DNA from: Flavobacteriaceae bacterium UBA6268 | Lineage (GTDB): Bacteria > Bacteroidota > Bacteroidia > Flavobacteriales > Flavobacteriaceae | Reading direction: 5' to 3' | NCBI GenBank assembly: GCA_002440705.1 | Contig: DJVA01000037.1 | Location: forward strand, 1 to 30,219 | Length of the DNA: 30,219 bases | Part shown: piece by piece, positions 7,376 through 14,601 of the stretch | How positions within the stretch are numbered: the first letter of the stretch is position 1 | Layout: every line of letters starts with the position of its first letter | Program-made: the position numbers and the translations under genes | Notes under the pieces: model-generated | Databases searched by the model: none | What the model was told of the DNA's origin: nothing | What the model saw: the letters and a program-made list of their open reading frames with translations, nothing else

Positions 7376-7406
7376 TTTGTAAAATATAAAATCTCTTGTA
7401 TATTTG
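7376..7406 (+). promoter_or_regulatory. Strong promoter of small RNA unit 2
   Basis: TTTG (7376-7379), 19 bases, then TATATTTG (7399-7406): an exact match to the Bacteroidota TTTG-N19-TAnnTTTG consensus, identical in spacing and minus-7 box to the rpmH promoter in this window. The conserved start-site sequence ACTTATGTA begins six bases downstream, at 7413. Confidence 0.85.
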
Positions 7407-7412
7407 GAGCAT

Positions 7413-7497
7413 ACTTATGTAACAACACCTTGGTTGTGAGCCCCAAACCCAACTAAGGTACAATAGAAAGAAGCGGAGCCCCAACCGCTTCTTTTTG
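7413..7497 (+). ncRNA. Candidate small RNA, unit 2
   Basis: A predicted transcript of about 85 nt from A7413. The first hairpin pairs 7427-7436 with 7450-7459 (ACCTTGGTTG with CAACTAAGGT, ten pairs including one G-U) and displays a 13-nt loop, TGAGCCCCAAACC. The second hairpin pairs 7469-7476 with 7485-7492 (AGAAGCGG/CCGCTTCT) around an 8-nt loop, AGCCCCAA, repeating the motif of the first loop. A T tract follows. Loop length, stem length, loop motif and 5' end match unit 1, although the stem sequences differ, which is the pattern expected of a conserved RNA structure. No ORF is present (ATG is followed directly by TAA at 7417-7422). Function unknown; unpaired C-rich loops would suit base pairing with G-rich targets. 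Confidence 0.78.
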
Positions 7498-7499
7498 TT
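7467..7499 (+). terminator. Intrinsic terminator of small RNA unit 2
   Basis: The stem 7469-7476/7485-7492 extends by A-T pairs at its base and is followed by TTTTTGTTT. On the minus strand the same hairpin lies just after the ABC exporter stop codon and is followed by a weaker TTTC run, so it could also act as that gene's terminator. Confidence 0.88.
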
Positions 7500-9322
7500 T
7501 ATAGAGTTTGCATTTCGACAAGGTTGAAGTAAGTTCCTCTTTTTTCCAAGAGTTCCCGATGTTTTCCCTGTTCCACAATTTGCCCCTTGGAAAGGACCAC
7601 AATGATGTCGGCATTCTGTACGGTGGAGAGTCGGTGCGCAATAACGATGGATGTTCTATTTTTCATCATGTTCTCCAAAGCGTCCTGCACCAAACGCTCA
7701 CTTTCAGTATCCAATGCAGAAGTTGCTTCATCCAGGATCATGATGGGTGGATTCTTCAAGACGGCACGAGCGATACTGATTCTTTGTTTTTGTCCGCCAC
7801 TCAATTTCCCGCCCCCATCCCCAATATTGGTGTGGATGCCCGCTTCCAGGTTTTTTACAAATTCCCAGGCGTTGGCAACTTTTAGTGCTTCGATGATTTC
7901 TTCGTCGGTAGCTGAAGGTTTGGCGACCAATAAATTGCCTTTTACCGTATCATTGAACAAAATGGAATCCTGGGTCACTAATCCCATCAAACCCCTAAGG
8001 GACTTCAGGGATAGTTCTTTGATGCCTTTTCCGTCAATTTCTATGCGGCCTTCGTTTACATCGTAAAATCGAGTCAATAAATTGGCGATGGTGCTTTTAC
8101 CACTTCCACTTTGCCCTACTAGGGCCACGGTGCTCCCTTTGGGTATTTTTAAGGAGAAATCCTTCAGAACCCAGTCGTGCTCATATTTGAAGGAAATGTT
8201 TTTGATTTGGATTTCACCATCAAAACCTTCTTTTTCAAAAGCATTTTCAGGGTCTTTGATTTGAGGATCGGTCTCTAATATTTCCAAAACCCTTTCGGCA
8301 GCAGCGTTCCCTTTCTTCACTCCATAGCTAGCCTTACTAATGGCCTTGGCAGGGGTCAAAATATTGTATGCCAGCCCCATATACGCGATAAACGAACTGC
8401 CGTCCAATGAGGCATCGGACAATACCATTTGGCCACCATACCACAACAGGATGGCAATCACTACAATTCCCAAAAATTCACTTATAGGCGTTGCGAGGTT
8501 TTGACGGTGCATCAACCCATTGGAAAAACGGAAAAAGCGCGATGTAGAATCTTTGAATTTGTCATTGAACAACTTTTCGGCATTAAACCCCTTAATGATT
8601 TTGAGCCCGCCCAAGGTTTCTTCCAAGATTGAAAGAAAGTGCCCCTGTTCCTGCTGTACCCGGGAACTTCGCCTTTTTAAGCTTTTACCGATTCGCGAAA
8701 TAATGAACCCAGAAACAGGAATAAAGATGAACACAAATACCGTAAGTTTGGCGCTGATGATGACCATTAAAATAATCGAAAATAAAATGGTCAAAGGCTC
8801 CCTTACAATCAATTCTAGGATCGAAAGAAAGGAGTGCTGGATTTCCAAAACGTCGGTCGAAATACGCGCAATACTATCGCCCTTCCTCTTTTCGGAATAA
8901 TATGAAATGGGCAAACCGACCATTTTTTTATAAAGGTCGTTCCGCAAATCTTTCAAAACACCGTTTCTTAGAAAAGTGATGAAATAATTGGCCAGGTAGC
9001 CAAAGAAATTTTTTAGAAGGAATAATACAATAACCAAACCAATTACCAGTAAGAGAGCCTTGGAGGTGTCGTCTTGGGCATAGTGGTGTACTTGATAGGA
9101 CAGGTATTGCTGGTAATAAGATTGAAGTGTACCCATGCCTTCATATACGGGCTTCACGGTAACAGGCGCCAAATCCTTTTTGAATAAAACGTCCAGCATG
9201 GGAATGAGGGCAATAAACGCCAGCGAACCAAAAAGTGCATAAAACACATTGGACACGATGTTTAACACCGCATAGAGTCGGTAGGGTTTTGCATACCGGA
9301 ATATTTTTCGGAAATAATTCAT
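7499..9322 (-). CDS. MsbA-like ABC exporter (fused permease and ATPase)
   Basis: A 607-aa half-transporter that would work as a homodimer in the inner membrane. The N-terminal half is an ABC type 1 transmembrane domain with about six helices (first near 20-42, last near 283-300 and 311-323). The C-terminal half is a complete ATPase: Walker A GQSGSGKST (403-411), Q-loop VTQDS, signature LSGGQ (507-511), Walker B IMILDE (527-532) and switch His 563. This architecture fits the MsbA/lipid-A or multidrug exporter family; the exact substrate cannot be read from sequence. The ATG overlaps the TGA of the phosphohexomutase gene by 4 bp, so the two are coupled. Transcription runs into the bidirectional-looking hairpin at 7469-7492. 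Confidence 0.95.
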   Translation of the reverse strand: MNYFRKIFRYAKPYRLYAVLNIVSNVFYALFGSLAFIALIPMLDVLFKKDLAPVTVKPVYEGMGTLQSYYQQYLSYQVHHYAQDDTSKALLLVIGLVIVLFLLKNFFGYLANYFITFLRNGVLKDLRNDLYKKMVGLPISYYSEKRKGDSIARISTDVLEIQHSFLSILELIVREPLTILFSIILMVIISAKLTVFVFIFIPVSGFIISRIGKSLKRRSSRVQQEQGHFLSILEETLGGLKIIKGFNAEKLFNDKFKDSTSRFFRFSNGLMHRQNLATPISEFLGIVVIAILLWYGGQMVLSDASLDGSSFIAYMGLAYNILTPAKAISKASYGVKKGNAAAERVLEILETDPQIKDPENAFEKEGFDGEIQIKNISFKYEHDWVLKDFSLKIPKGSTVALVGQSGSGKSTIANLLTRFYDVNEGRIEIDGKGIKELSLKSLRGLMGLVTQDSILFNDTVKGNLLVAKPSATDEEIIEALKVANAWEFVKNLEAGIHTNIGDGGGKLSGGQKQRISIARAVLKNPPIMILDEATSALDTESERLVQDALENMMKNRTSIVIAHRLSTVQNADIIVVLSKGQIVEQGKHRELLEKRGTYFNLVEMQTL

Positions 9323-11025
9323 GAATTCAAATTAAGGTCTTCCCGAATGGCATCGATCTTCTTTTCCAAAACTTCGCGATCCTTGCCATTCACACTGATG
9401 TAAAATTTGATTTTGGGCTCCGTTCCGCTAGGCCTAGCAGCAACCTTCGACCCATCCTTCGTGTAAAAAATCAACACATTGGATTTGGGGATTTCGATGG
9501 CTGCCGAAGTATGATTTTTAAAATCATGTATTTCACTCGCTTGATAATCTTCCATAACAACCACGGGGCTTCCGGCAATATTTTTTGGAGGTTGCTCGCG
9601 TAGCGCTTTCATGATCTGTTCGATTTCCTGGGCTCCTTTTTTTCCTTTTTTTACCAAAGAAATCAAAGCTTCTCTAAAGTAACCATATTCCCTGTAAAGC
9701 TGTTCCAAATAGGCGTAAATACTACTCCCTTCCGCTTTTTTCTGAGCTGCTATTTCGGCAACCAGCAGGGTAGCGGTTACCGCATCCTTGTCGCGTACAA
9801 AGTCGCCCACCATATATCCAAAACTTTCTTCCCCGCCGCCAATTAGGGTAAGTTGGGGGTAGTCCTTAATCATTTTGGCAATCCATTTGAAACCCGTTAA
9901 ACCCTCCATGTAGATTACGTCAAAACGTTCCGCAACCTTTCGTAGCATGGGTGTGGATACTATAGTAGATGCCAGAAATTGCTTTCCGTTGAGTTTCCCG
10001 GCCTTTTTCCATTGTTCCAGAAGAAAATGCGATTTAACGATCATGGCTTGGTTTCCGTTCAGTAAAACCATCTGCCCATCTGGGTTCCGTACCGCAATAC
10101 CGAGACGATCACAATCGGGATCAGTCCCTATTACGAGATCTGCCTGCACGTTTTCAGCAAGCTCAAGGGCCAAGGATAGCGCTTCGGGTTCTTCAGGATT
10201 TGGGGACTTCACGGTTGGAAAATCGCCATTGGGGATTGCTTGCGCTTCAACAATGGAAACTTGGGTATAGCCAGCTTGTTCCAATACCCTTGGGATCATG
10301 GTAATGGAAGTTCCATGTAAGGAAGTAAAGACAATTTTCAAGTTTTTCTTCGCCTCTGTACGGGTTTCGAAAGTTCCATACTGAATGGAAGCATTCGCAA
10401 AAGCATTGTCGATGGTTTCATCAATATATTGGATTAATCCTTCTTTGGCTTCAAACCGAATATCGGAGTAGTTCAAGGCATTGATTTCTGCAATAATTTC
10501 ACCATCCTGGGGTGGGACCAATTGGCCACCATCCTGCCAATACACTTTGTAACCGTTGTACTCCGGTGGATTGTGGGAGGCTGTTAAAACAATACCGCAA
10601 TGGCATCCCAAGTATTTAACAGCAAAGGAAAGCTCGGGGGTAGGGCGTAAATCGGAAAACAAGTAAACTTGGATGTTGTTGGCCGAAAACACATTGGCTA
10701 CCACTTTAGCCAAAGTTTTACTATTGTGACGGCAATCGTAAGCAATGGCCACTTTTAGGTTTTCCGAAGGGAAAACTTTTTTAAGGTAATTGGAAAGCCC
10801 TTGGGTGTTTTTGCCCAAAGTATATTTATTGATGCGATTGTCGCCCACGCCCATGATCCCGCGCATGCCCCCGGTACCAAACTCCAAGTTTTTATAGAAA
10901 CTATCCTCTAAGGTTTCGGAATCGTACGCAATTAGTTCTTTGATGGTTCGTTGGGTTTCTTCATCAAAAAAGGGGGTGAGCCATTGGTTGGCCTTATCCA
11001 AAATGATTGGATCGATGTATCTCAT
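9319..11025 (-). CDS. Alpha-D-phosphohexomutase (phosphoglucomutase/phosphomannomutase)
   Basis: A 568-aa cytoplasmic enzyme that interconverts hexose 1- and 6-phosphates through a phosphoserine. The catalytic loop is TASHNPPEYNGYK with Ser150. The Mg-binding loop is DPDCD (302-306). The sugar-specificity loop is GGEESFGY and the C-terminal phosphate-binding loop is RPSGTEPKIKFY. Length and N-terminus (LEFGTGGMRGIMG) fit the long PgcA-like group common in Bacteroidota and Firmicutes, in which glucose versus mannose preference is hard to call. It would supply sugar 1-phosphates for nucleotide-sugar and envelope synthesis. It overlaps the ABC exporter gene by 4 bp (ATGA). A TATTTTTG minus-7 box lies at 11051-11058 on its strand. 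Confidence 0.95.
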   Translation of the reverse strand: MRYIDPIILDKANQWLTPFFDEETQRTIKELIAYDSETLEDSFYKNLEFGTGGMRGIMGVGDNRINKYTLGKNTQGLSNYLKKVFPSENLKVAIAYDCRHNSKTLAKVVANVFSANNIQVYLFSDLRPTPELSFAVKYLGCHCGIVLTASHNPPEYNGYKVYWQDGGQLVPPQDGEIIAEINALNYSDIRFEAKEGLIQYIDETIDNAFANASIQYGTFETRTEAKKNLKIVFTSLHGTSITMIPRVLEQAGYTQVSIVEAQAIPNGDFPTVKSPNPEEPEALSLALELAENVQADLVIGTDPDCDRLGIAVRNPDGQMVLLNGNQAMIVKSHFLLEQWKKAGKLNGKQFLASTIVSTPMLRKVAERFDVIYMEGLTGFKWIAKMIKDYPQLTLIGGGEESFGYMVGDFVRDKDAVTATLLVAEIAAQKKAEGSSIYAYLEQLYREYGYFREALISLVKKGKKGAQEIEQIMKALREQPPKNIAGSPVVVMEDYQASEIHDFKNHTSAAIEIPKSNVLIFYTKDGSKVAARPSGTEPKIKFYISVNGKDREVLEKKIDAIREDLNLNS

Positions 11026-11050
11026 AGATAGTTGTTCCAGAACGAAAGTG

Positions 11051-11058
11051 CAAAAATA
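11051..11058 (-). promoter_or_regulatory. Minus-7 box for the phosphohexomutase/ABC exporter operon
   Basis: Read on the minus strand this is TATTTTTG, matching TAnnTTTG, 25 bases ahead of the ATG at 11025 in the 46-bp gap behind the glycosyltransferase gene. There is no clear minus-33 TTTG. It would let this operon be transcribed independently of the upstream genes. Confidence 0.45.
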
Positions 11059-11071
11059 ACGATTAATACCG

Positions 11072-12025
11072 TTAATTATTGAGGTTTAGCGTTTCTTTAA
11101 TGATGTAGTTTTGTTGGGCCTTGCGGTTTCGAAGGATCAATTCGCCCAAAAAACCAGCTACAAAAAACTGGCTGCCCAGAATCATAGCGGTAAGTGCCAA
11201 ATAGAATTGTGGCCGTGCGGTGATGAGCCTTCCGGTAGGATGGATGAACAATTTATCAATCCCTAGGTATAACGCAAAGCAGAAACCGATGAACAAGATT
11301 AAGGCACCCCAAGCCCCAAAAAAATGCATGGGGCGCTTTCCGAATCGGGAGAGAAAGGAGATGGTTAAAAGGTCTAGGAAACCACGTATAAATCGTTCCA
11401 TTCCAAATTTGGTGGTACCGTATTTGCGTGCTTGGTGCCGCACTACTTTTTCACCAATTTTAGCAAATCCGGCATTTTTGGCAAGAACTGGGATGTAGCG
11501 GTGCATTTCGCCGGTAACTTCAATGGTTTTTACTACATTTTTACGGTAGGCTTTTAGGCCGCAATTGAAATCGTGTAGCCGTACTTTTGAAGTCTTTCGG
11601 GCAGCAAAATTAAAGAGCTTTGAGGGGAGGTTTTTCCCGATGACCGAATCATGCCGCTTTTTCTTCCAGCCCGAAACCAAATCGTAGCCTTCTTCAGAGA
11701 TCATCTGGTACAATTCGGGGATTTCCTCGGGATTGTCCTGCAGGTCGGCATCCATAGTTACTACCACATCGCCTTTGGCCATGGCAAATCCCGCATGCAA
11801 GGCTTGTGATTTTCCAAAGTTTTTCAAAAACCGGATTCCTTTTACCTCTGCATGGGCGCGTGCTAAGGATTCAATAATTTCCCAAGAGTTGTCATTGCTA
11901 CCATCGTCTATGAACAGAATTTCATATAAAAAGCCATTGGATTGCATGACTGCTGCAATCCAATGGTGCAATTCGTTCAAGGATTCCTCTTCGTTAAGGA
12001 GAGGGATAACGATGGAAAGGTTCAT
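11072..12025 (-). CDS. Membrane-anchored family 2 glycosyltransferase (DPM1/GtrB-like)
   Basis: A 317-aa GT-A fold transferase. The N-terminus LSIVIPLLNEEESL starts the nucleotide-binding domain; DDGSNDNSWE and the metal-binding MDADLQDNPEEI follow. Two C-terminal TM helices (about 233-256 and 270-293) place it among polyisoprenyl-phosphate glycosyltransferases such as GtrB, ArnC and DPM1, which transfer a sugar from a nucleotide sugar to a lipid phosphate on the cytoplasmic face. The sugar is unknown. It lies 3 bp behind the DUF4199 gene, so the two are co-transcribed; this pairing is, as I recall, frequent in Flavobacteriia. Confidence 0.93.
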   Translation of the reverse strand: MNLSIVIPLLNEEESLNELHHWIAAVMQSNGFLYEILFIDDGSNDNSWEIIESLARAHAEVKGIRFLKNFGKSQALHAGFAMAKGDVVVTMDADLQDNPEEIPELYQMISEEGYDLVSGWKKKRHDSVIGKNLPSKLFNFAARKTSKVRLHDFNCGLKAYRKNVVKTIEVTGEMHRYIPVLAKNAGFAKIGEKVVRHQARKYGTTKFGMERFIRGFLDLLTISFLSRFGKRPMHFFGAWGALILFIGFCFALYLGIDKLFIHPTGRLITARPQFYLALTAMILGSQFFVAGFLGELILRNRKAQQNYIIKETLNLNN

Positions 12026-12028
12026 GTT

Positions 12029-12559
12029 TTATTGATATTCTGGCCGATTTTGTTTCATGATCAAACCTGCAATCAGGGAAATCAAAAAACCAAGGAACAG
12101 GGATATGATAATTCCTATAGCCGCCATAATGCCGGGGCTCATAAACTTCCTGCTCATGTCCATAGCCATTTTCATCTGGTCTTCCGTCATGTTGGGGTTG
12201 CGCTCAATCATCTGTTCTTTGGAATAATCCAACATCTGATTCACAAAGTCGGGTTCAATAAAATTCATGAACACGTAATTGTAAATAACCCCCAAAATTC
12301 CGGCAATCAATGAAATTGCCAAACCTGTTTTTAGGGCCTCGCCCAATGAAAGAAACCCTCCATTGTCTTTTTTGAAAGCTTTCAATCCAAATACAATGAA
12401 AGCAATCATAATTAACATTCCTAGGACCGAAACCCACCAAGGCCGTTCTATGTGAACCCCCATAACATAAGTAATAACAGAGAGCGCAATGGAAGCCAGC
12501 CCTAATAAAAGGCCATAATTAAGAGCAATTTTTTTTACTGAAGCTTTTTGAGTATCCAT
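12029..12559 (-). CDS. DUF4199-domain membrane protein
   Basis: A 176-aa inner-membrane protein with four predicted helices: about 12-34, 41-62, 80-100 and 142-168. A soluble Met/Asp/Glu-rich segment between helices 3 and 4 contains NPNMTEDQMKMAMDMSRKF. The pattern fits DUF4199, a family largely confined to Bacteroidota and usually encoded with a family 2 glycosyltransferase, as here. No biochemical role is established. Assisting lipid-linked sugar transfer, for example as a flippase or scaffold, is inference from context only. The gene is first in its operon; a TACATTTG box lies at 12594-12601. Confidence 0.9.
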   Translation of the reverse strand: MDTQKASVKKIALNYGLLLGLASIALSVITYVMGVHIERPWWVSVLGMLIMIAFIVFGLKAFKKDNGGFLSLGEALKTGLAISLIAGILGVIYNYVFMNFIEPDFVNQMLDYSKEQMIERNPNMTEDQMKMAMDMSRKFMSPGIMAAIGIIISLFLGFLISLIAGLIMKQNRPEYQ

Positions 12560-12593
12560 AGTTGTATGAAATTTTGGTTTGCCAGTTAGTTAA

Positions 12594-12601
12594 CAAATGT
12601 A
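12594..12601 (-). promoter_or_regulatory. Minus-7 box for the DUF4199/glycosyltransferase operon
   Basis: Read on the minus strand this is TACATTTG, matching TAnnTTTG, about 35 bases upstream of the ATG at 12559. No clear minus-33 element is seen at 19-23 bases. Confidence 0.45.
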
Positions 12602-12645
12602 GTAAATTGTTACGGGAATCGTGGGAATAAAAAATGAAGGATTTT

Positions 12646-12676
12646 ATTGCGAGTTTCTAATTATTGCTTAAATTTG
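12646..12676 (+). promoter_or_regulatory. Promoter of rpmE2
   Basis: ATTG (12646-12649), 19 bases, then TAAATTTG (12669-12676). The minus-7 box is exact and the minus-33 box keeps TTG. The expected start near 12683 gives a leader of about 32 nt. The spacing is the same as at rpmH and RNA unit 2. Confidence 0.8.
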
Positions 12677-12714
12677 CACACTCAAAAATGAGGAGCATTT
12701 AATTACTTTTAGCG

Positions 12715-12966
12715 ATGAGAAAAGGAATACACCCCGAAAATTACAGATTGGTTGCTTTCAAGGATATGTCCAATGATGATGTATTCATCACCAAATCTAC
12801 TGCCGATACTAAAGAAACCATAGATGTGGATGGTGTGGAATATCCTTTGGTAAAGCTGGAAATTTCCAGAACCTCACATCCTTACTACACTGGGAAACAT
12901 AAATTGGTGGATACTGCTGGACGTATCGACAAGTTTAAAAATAAATACTCTAAATTCAAGAAATAA
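12715..12966 (+). CDS. rpmE2: Ribosomal protein L31, type B (zinc-independent)
   Basis: An 83-aa 50S ribosomal subunit protein at the intersubunit bridge. The start MRKGIHPENYRLVAFKDMSN and the middle EISRTSHPYYTGKHKLVDTAGR are hallmark L31B sequence. It contains no cysteine, so it is the form without the CxxC zinc site; in bacteria with both types this form is often induced by zinc starvation, but here it may be the only or housekeeping copy. The basic tail KFKNKYSKFKK binds rRNA. The gene has its own consensus promoter and a GAAA-loop terminator, so it is a single-gene unit. Confidence 0.97.
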   Translation: MRKGIHPENYRLVAFKDMSNDDVFITKSTADTKETIDVDGVEYPLVKLEISRTSHPYYTGKHKLVDTAGRIDKFKNKYSKFKK

Positions 12967-12987
12967 CAAGCATTCCCTAAATATCCT

Positions 12988-13020
12988 AAGCCTTCGAGAA
13001 ATCGGAGGCTTTTTTGTTTT
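12988..13020 (+). terminator. Intrinsic terminator of rpmE2
   Basis: A ten-base-pair stem (12988-12997 with 13002-13011; one T-G pair) is closed by a GAAA tetraloop and followed by TTTTTGTTTT. It starts 21 bases after the rpmE2 stop codon. Confidence 0.92.
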
Positions 13021-13073
13021 ACACCCTTCAAAAAAAAAAGTACCTTTAACTTTCACCAAACCGATTTTACAAA

Positions 13074-14249
13074 TTGAATTATATCCTTTTTGACGGCCCA
13101 GTCCGTAACCAGTTGCTTCCTTTTACCTTTACACGCCCCGTAGCGGACCTACGCATCGGGATTTTGACCCTTCGCGAAAAGTGGGAACTCCTTTTGGGCT
13201 TTACCACTACGACGGTTACAGAAGATTATTTGTCCCAAAAATGGCCAATGGTTGAACTGGATCGCAATGTGTTGATCGATGCGAGCTTTGTTCCTTCCCA
13301 AAACCTTGCACATCTTGTAAAGGGCCTAACGGAAAATCAGGCTATTTTTTATGGGGACCAACCTATTGCTTTCTTTGTTACCGAGGGGCAGGAGGTAAAT
13401 TTTGAAACTTTCGAAATCATCCAATATTCGTGCGATGATGTCCTACGTATTGAACACACATGGGACATTTTCAGTAAAAATCATTTAGCAATTGCCCGGG
13501 ATTTTGAGATGATTACCAGCGGGAGGCCCTCTCAACCTATTCCGGAAACCACAGTAGCCTTTCATCCTGAAAATATTTTTATCGAAGAAGGAGCCACGCT
13601 CCCCCTTTGTTCCCTGAATGCTTCCGAAGGCCCAATTTACATTGGTAAAAATGCTGAAATTATGGAAGGTTCCATGATTCGCGGCCCTTTTGCGCTTTGT
13701 GAAGGCGCTACGGTAAAAATGAGCGCTAAAATCTATACGGGTACTACCATTGGTCCTTTTAGCAAAGTGGGGGGCGAGGTCAGTAATAGTGTGATTTTTG
13801 GCTACTCTAACAAGGGCCATGATGGATTTTTGGGCAATTCGGTCATTGGAGAGTGGTGCAATCTTGGGGCCGACACCAATACTTCCAACCTTAAAAACAA
13901 CTATGCTGAAGTACGTCTATGGGATTATGATACTGAACGCTTTGCACCTACGGGGCTTCAATTTTGTGGACTTATGATGGGCGACCACAGCAAGTGTGGC
14001 ATCAATACCATGTTCAATACCGGAACAGTTGTAGGAGTAAGTGCCAACATTTTTGGAAGTGGTTTCCCCCGAAATTTCATCCCCAGTTTCAGTTGGGGCG
14101 GTAGTGGGGGTATGACTACCTACCAAACCACAAAAGCATTTGAAACAGCAAAAATTGCGATGTCACGTAGGGGAATTGAATTTGATGCTCAGGAGGCCAG
14201 CATTCTGGAAAAGGTCTTTGAACTCTCTTCCAAATGGAGAAAGGCATAA
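13074..14249 (+). CDS. GlmU-family nucleotidyltransferase-like protein, TTG start
   Basis: A 391-aa protein of the alternative GlmU group found in Bacteroidota. The N-terminus NYILFDGPVRNQLLPFTFTRPVADLRIG starts a divergent nucleotidyltransferase domain that lacks the usual GxGTRM loop. From about residue 185 it becomes a left-handed beta-helix with hexapeptide repeats (for example PIYIGKNAEIMEGSMIRGP, NSVIGEWCNLGADTNTSN). Roles in UDP-GlcNAc or related sugar-nucleotide formation are inferred from the family name; activity of the N-terminal half is unproven. The start is TTG at 13074: the frame upstream closes at 13047 with no ATG, and the protein N-terminus matches where homologs begin. A TACCTTTA minus-7-like box lies at 13041-13048. 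The 3' end overlaps a convergent small membrane-protein gene by 61 bp. Confidence 0.9.
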   Translation: MNYILFDGPVRNQLLPFTFTRPVADLRIGILTLREKWELLLGFTTTTVTEDYLSQKWPMVELDRNVLIDASFVPSQNLAHLVKGLTENQAIFYGDQPIAFFVTEGQEVNFETFEIIQYSCDDVLRIEHTWDIFSKNHLAIARDFEMITSGRPSQPIPETTVAFHPENIFIEEGATLPLCSLNASEGPIYIGKNAEIMEGSMIRGPFALCEGATVKMSAKIYTGTTIGPFSKVGGEVSNSVIFGYSNKGHDGFLGNSVIGEWCNLGADTNTSNLKNNYAEVRLWDYDTERFAPTGLQFCGLMMGDHSKCGINTMFNTGTVVGVSANIFGSGFPRNFIPSFSWGGSGGMTTYQTTKAFETAKIAMSRRGIEFDAQEASILEKVFELSSKWRKA

Positions 14250-14551
14250 GGGGCTTTTGGTTCTAAAAGGTGGAAATCGATTGTATGCCAACCAATCAAA
14301 AAAAGGACAATCAATAACAGAGTTGCGATAATGGTAAAAATTAGCACCCTGCGTGTTCGCTTTTTTTCACGCTTTTTTTCTTCGAACAATCGCTTTTGAA
14401 ATGCAGCAAATTCATGGCTTTTCATGCAAACCTTATCCTTAAAAGCACCGTAGACTTTTTTTTGGAATTTGCTGGTATCAAAAACCTCCCTTCGATCTTT
14501 TAGTTGTCCAAGGTTGTATTTGACGGAGTCTATCATGTGGCTTGCAGACAT
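14189..14551 (-). CDS. Small single-TM membrane protein, unknown
   Basis: A 120-aa hypothetical protein. The N-terminal 65 residues are basic and charged, ending in RLFEEKKREKKRTRR. One strong TM helix follows (VLIFTIIATLLLIVLFLIGW, about 69-88), then a 30-residue tail, so the long basic part should be cytoplasmic. No family is recognised. The start is ATG at 14551, though a second in-frame ATG at 14536 (MIDSVKYN) is possible. It lies 50 bp behind the solute-binding lipoprotein gene and may be the last gene of that operon. Its final 61 bp overlap the end of the convergent GlmU-family gene, which lowers confidence in the exact C-terminus. Confidence 0.72.
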   Translation of the reverse strand: MSASHMIDSVKYNLGQLKDRREVFDTSKFQKKVYGAFKDKVCMKSHEFAAFQKRLFEEKKREKKRTRRVLIFTIIATLLLIVLFLIGWHTIDFHLLEPKAPYAFLHLEESSKTFSRMLAS

Positions 14552-14601
14552 GTAGGGAAGGGGTTTGCCTATACGTCTAAAAGCTATTGGAAATGTTACA
14601 G

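Larger units (their letters stand above)
7025..7498. other. 474-bp gene-free gap carrying two small-RNA-like units
   Basis: No protein-coding gene is supportable here. The gap is AT-rich except for two GC-rich hairpin blocks at 7193-7262 and 7427-7492, both followed by T tracts in the plus direction. The left 150 bp must also hold the promoter of the minus-strand sigma operon. The right edge is the stop codon of the ABC exporter gene. The units, their promoters and a relic between them are listed separately. Confidence 0.85.

Noticed and set aside
13031..13039. Run of nine A residues as a possible slippage or regulatory tract
   Set aside because: It lies between genes, outside any reading frame, and such runs are common in this AT-rich spacer type.
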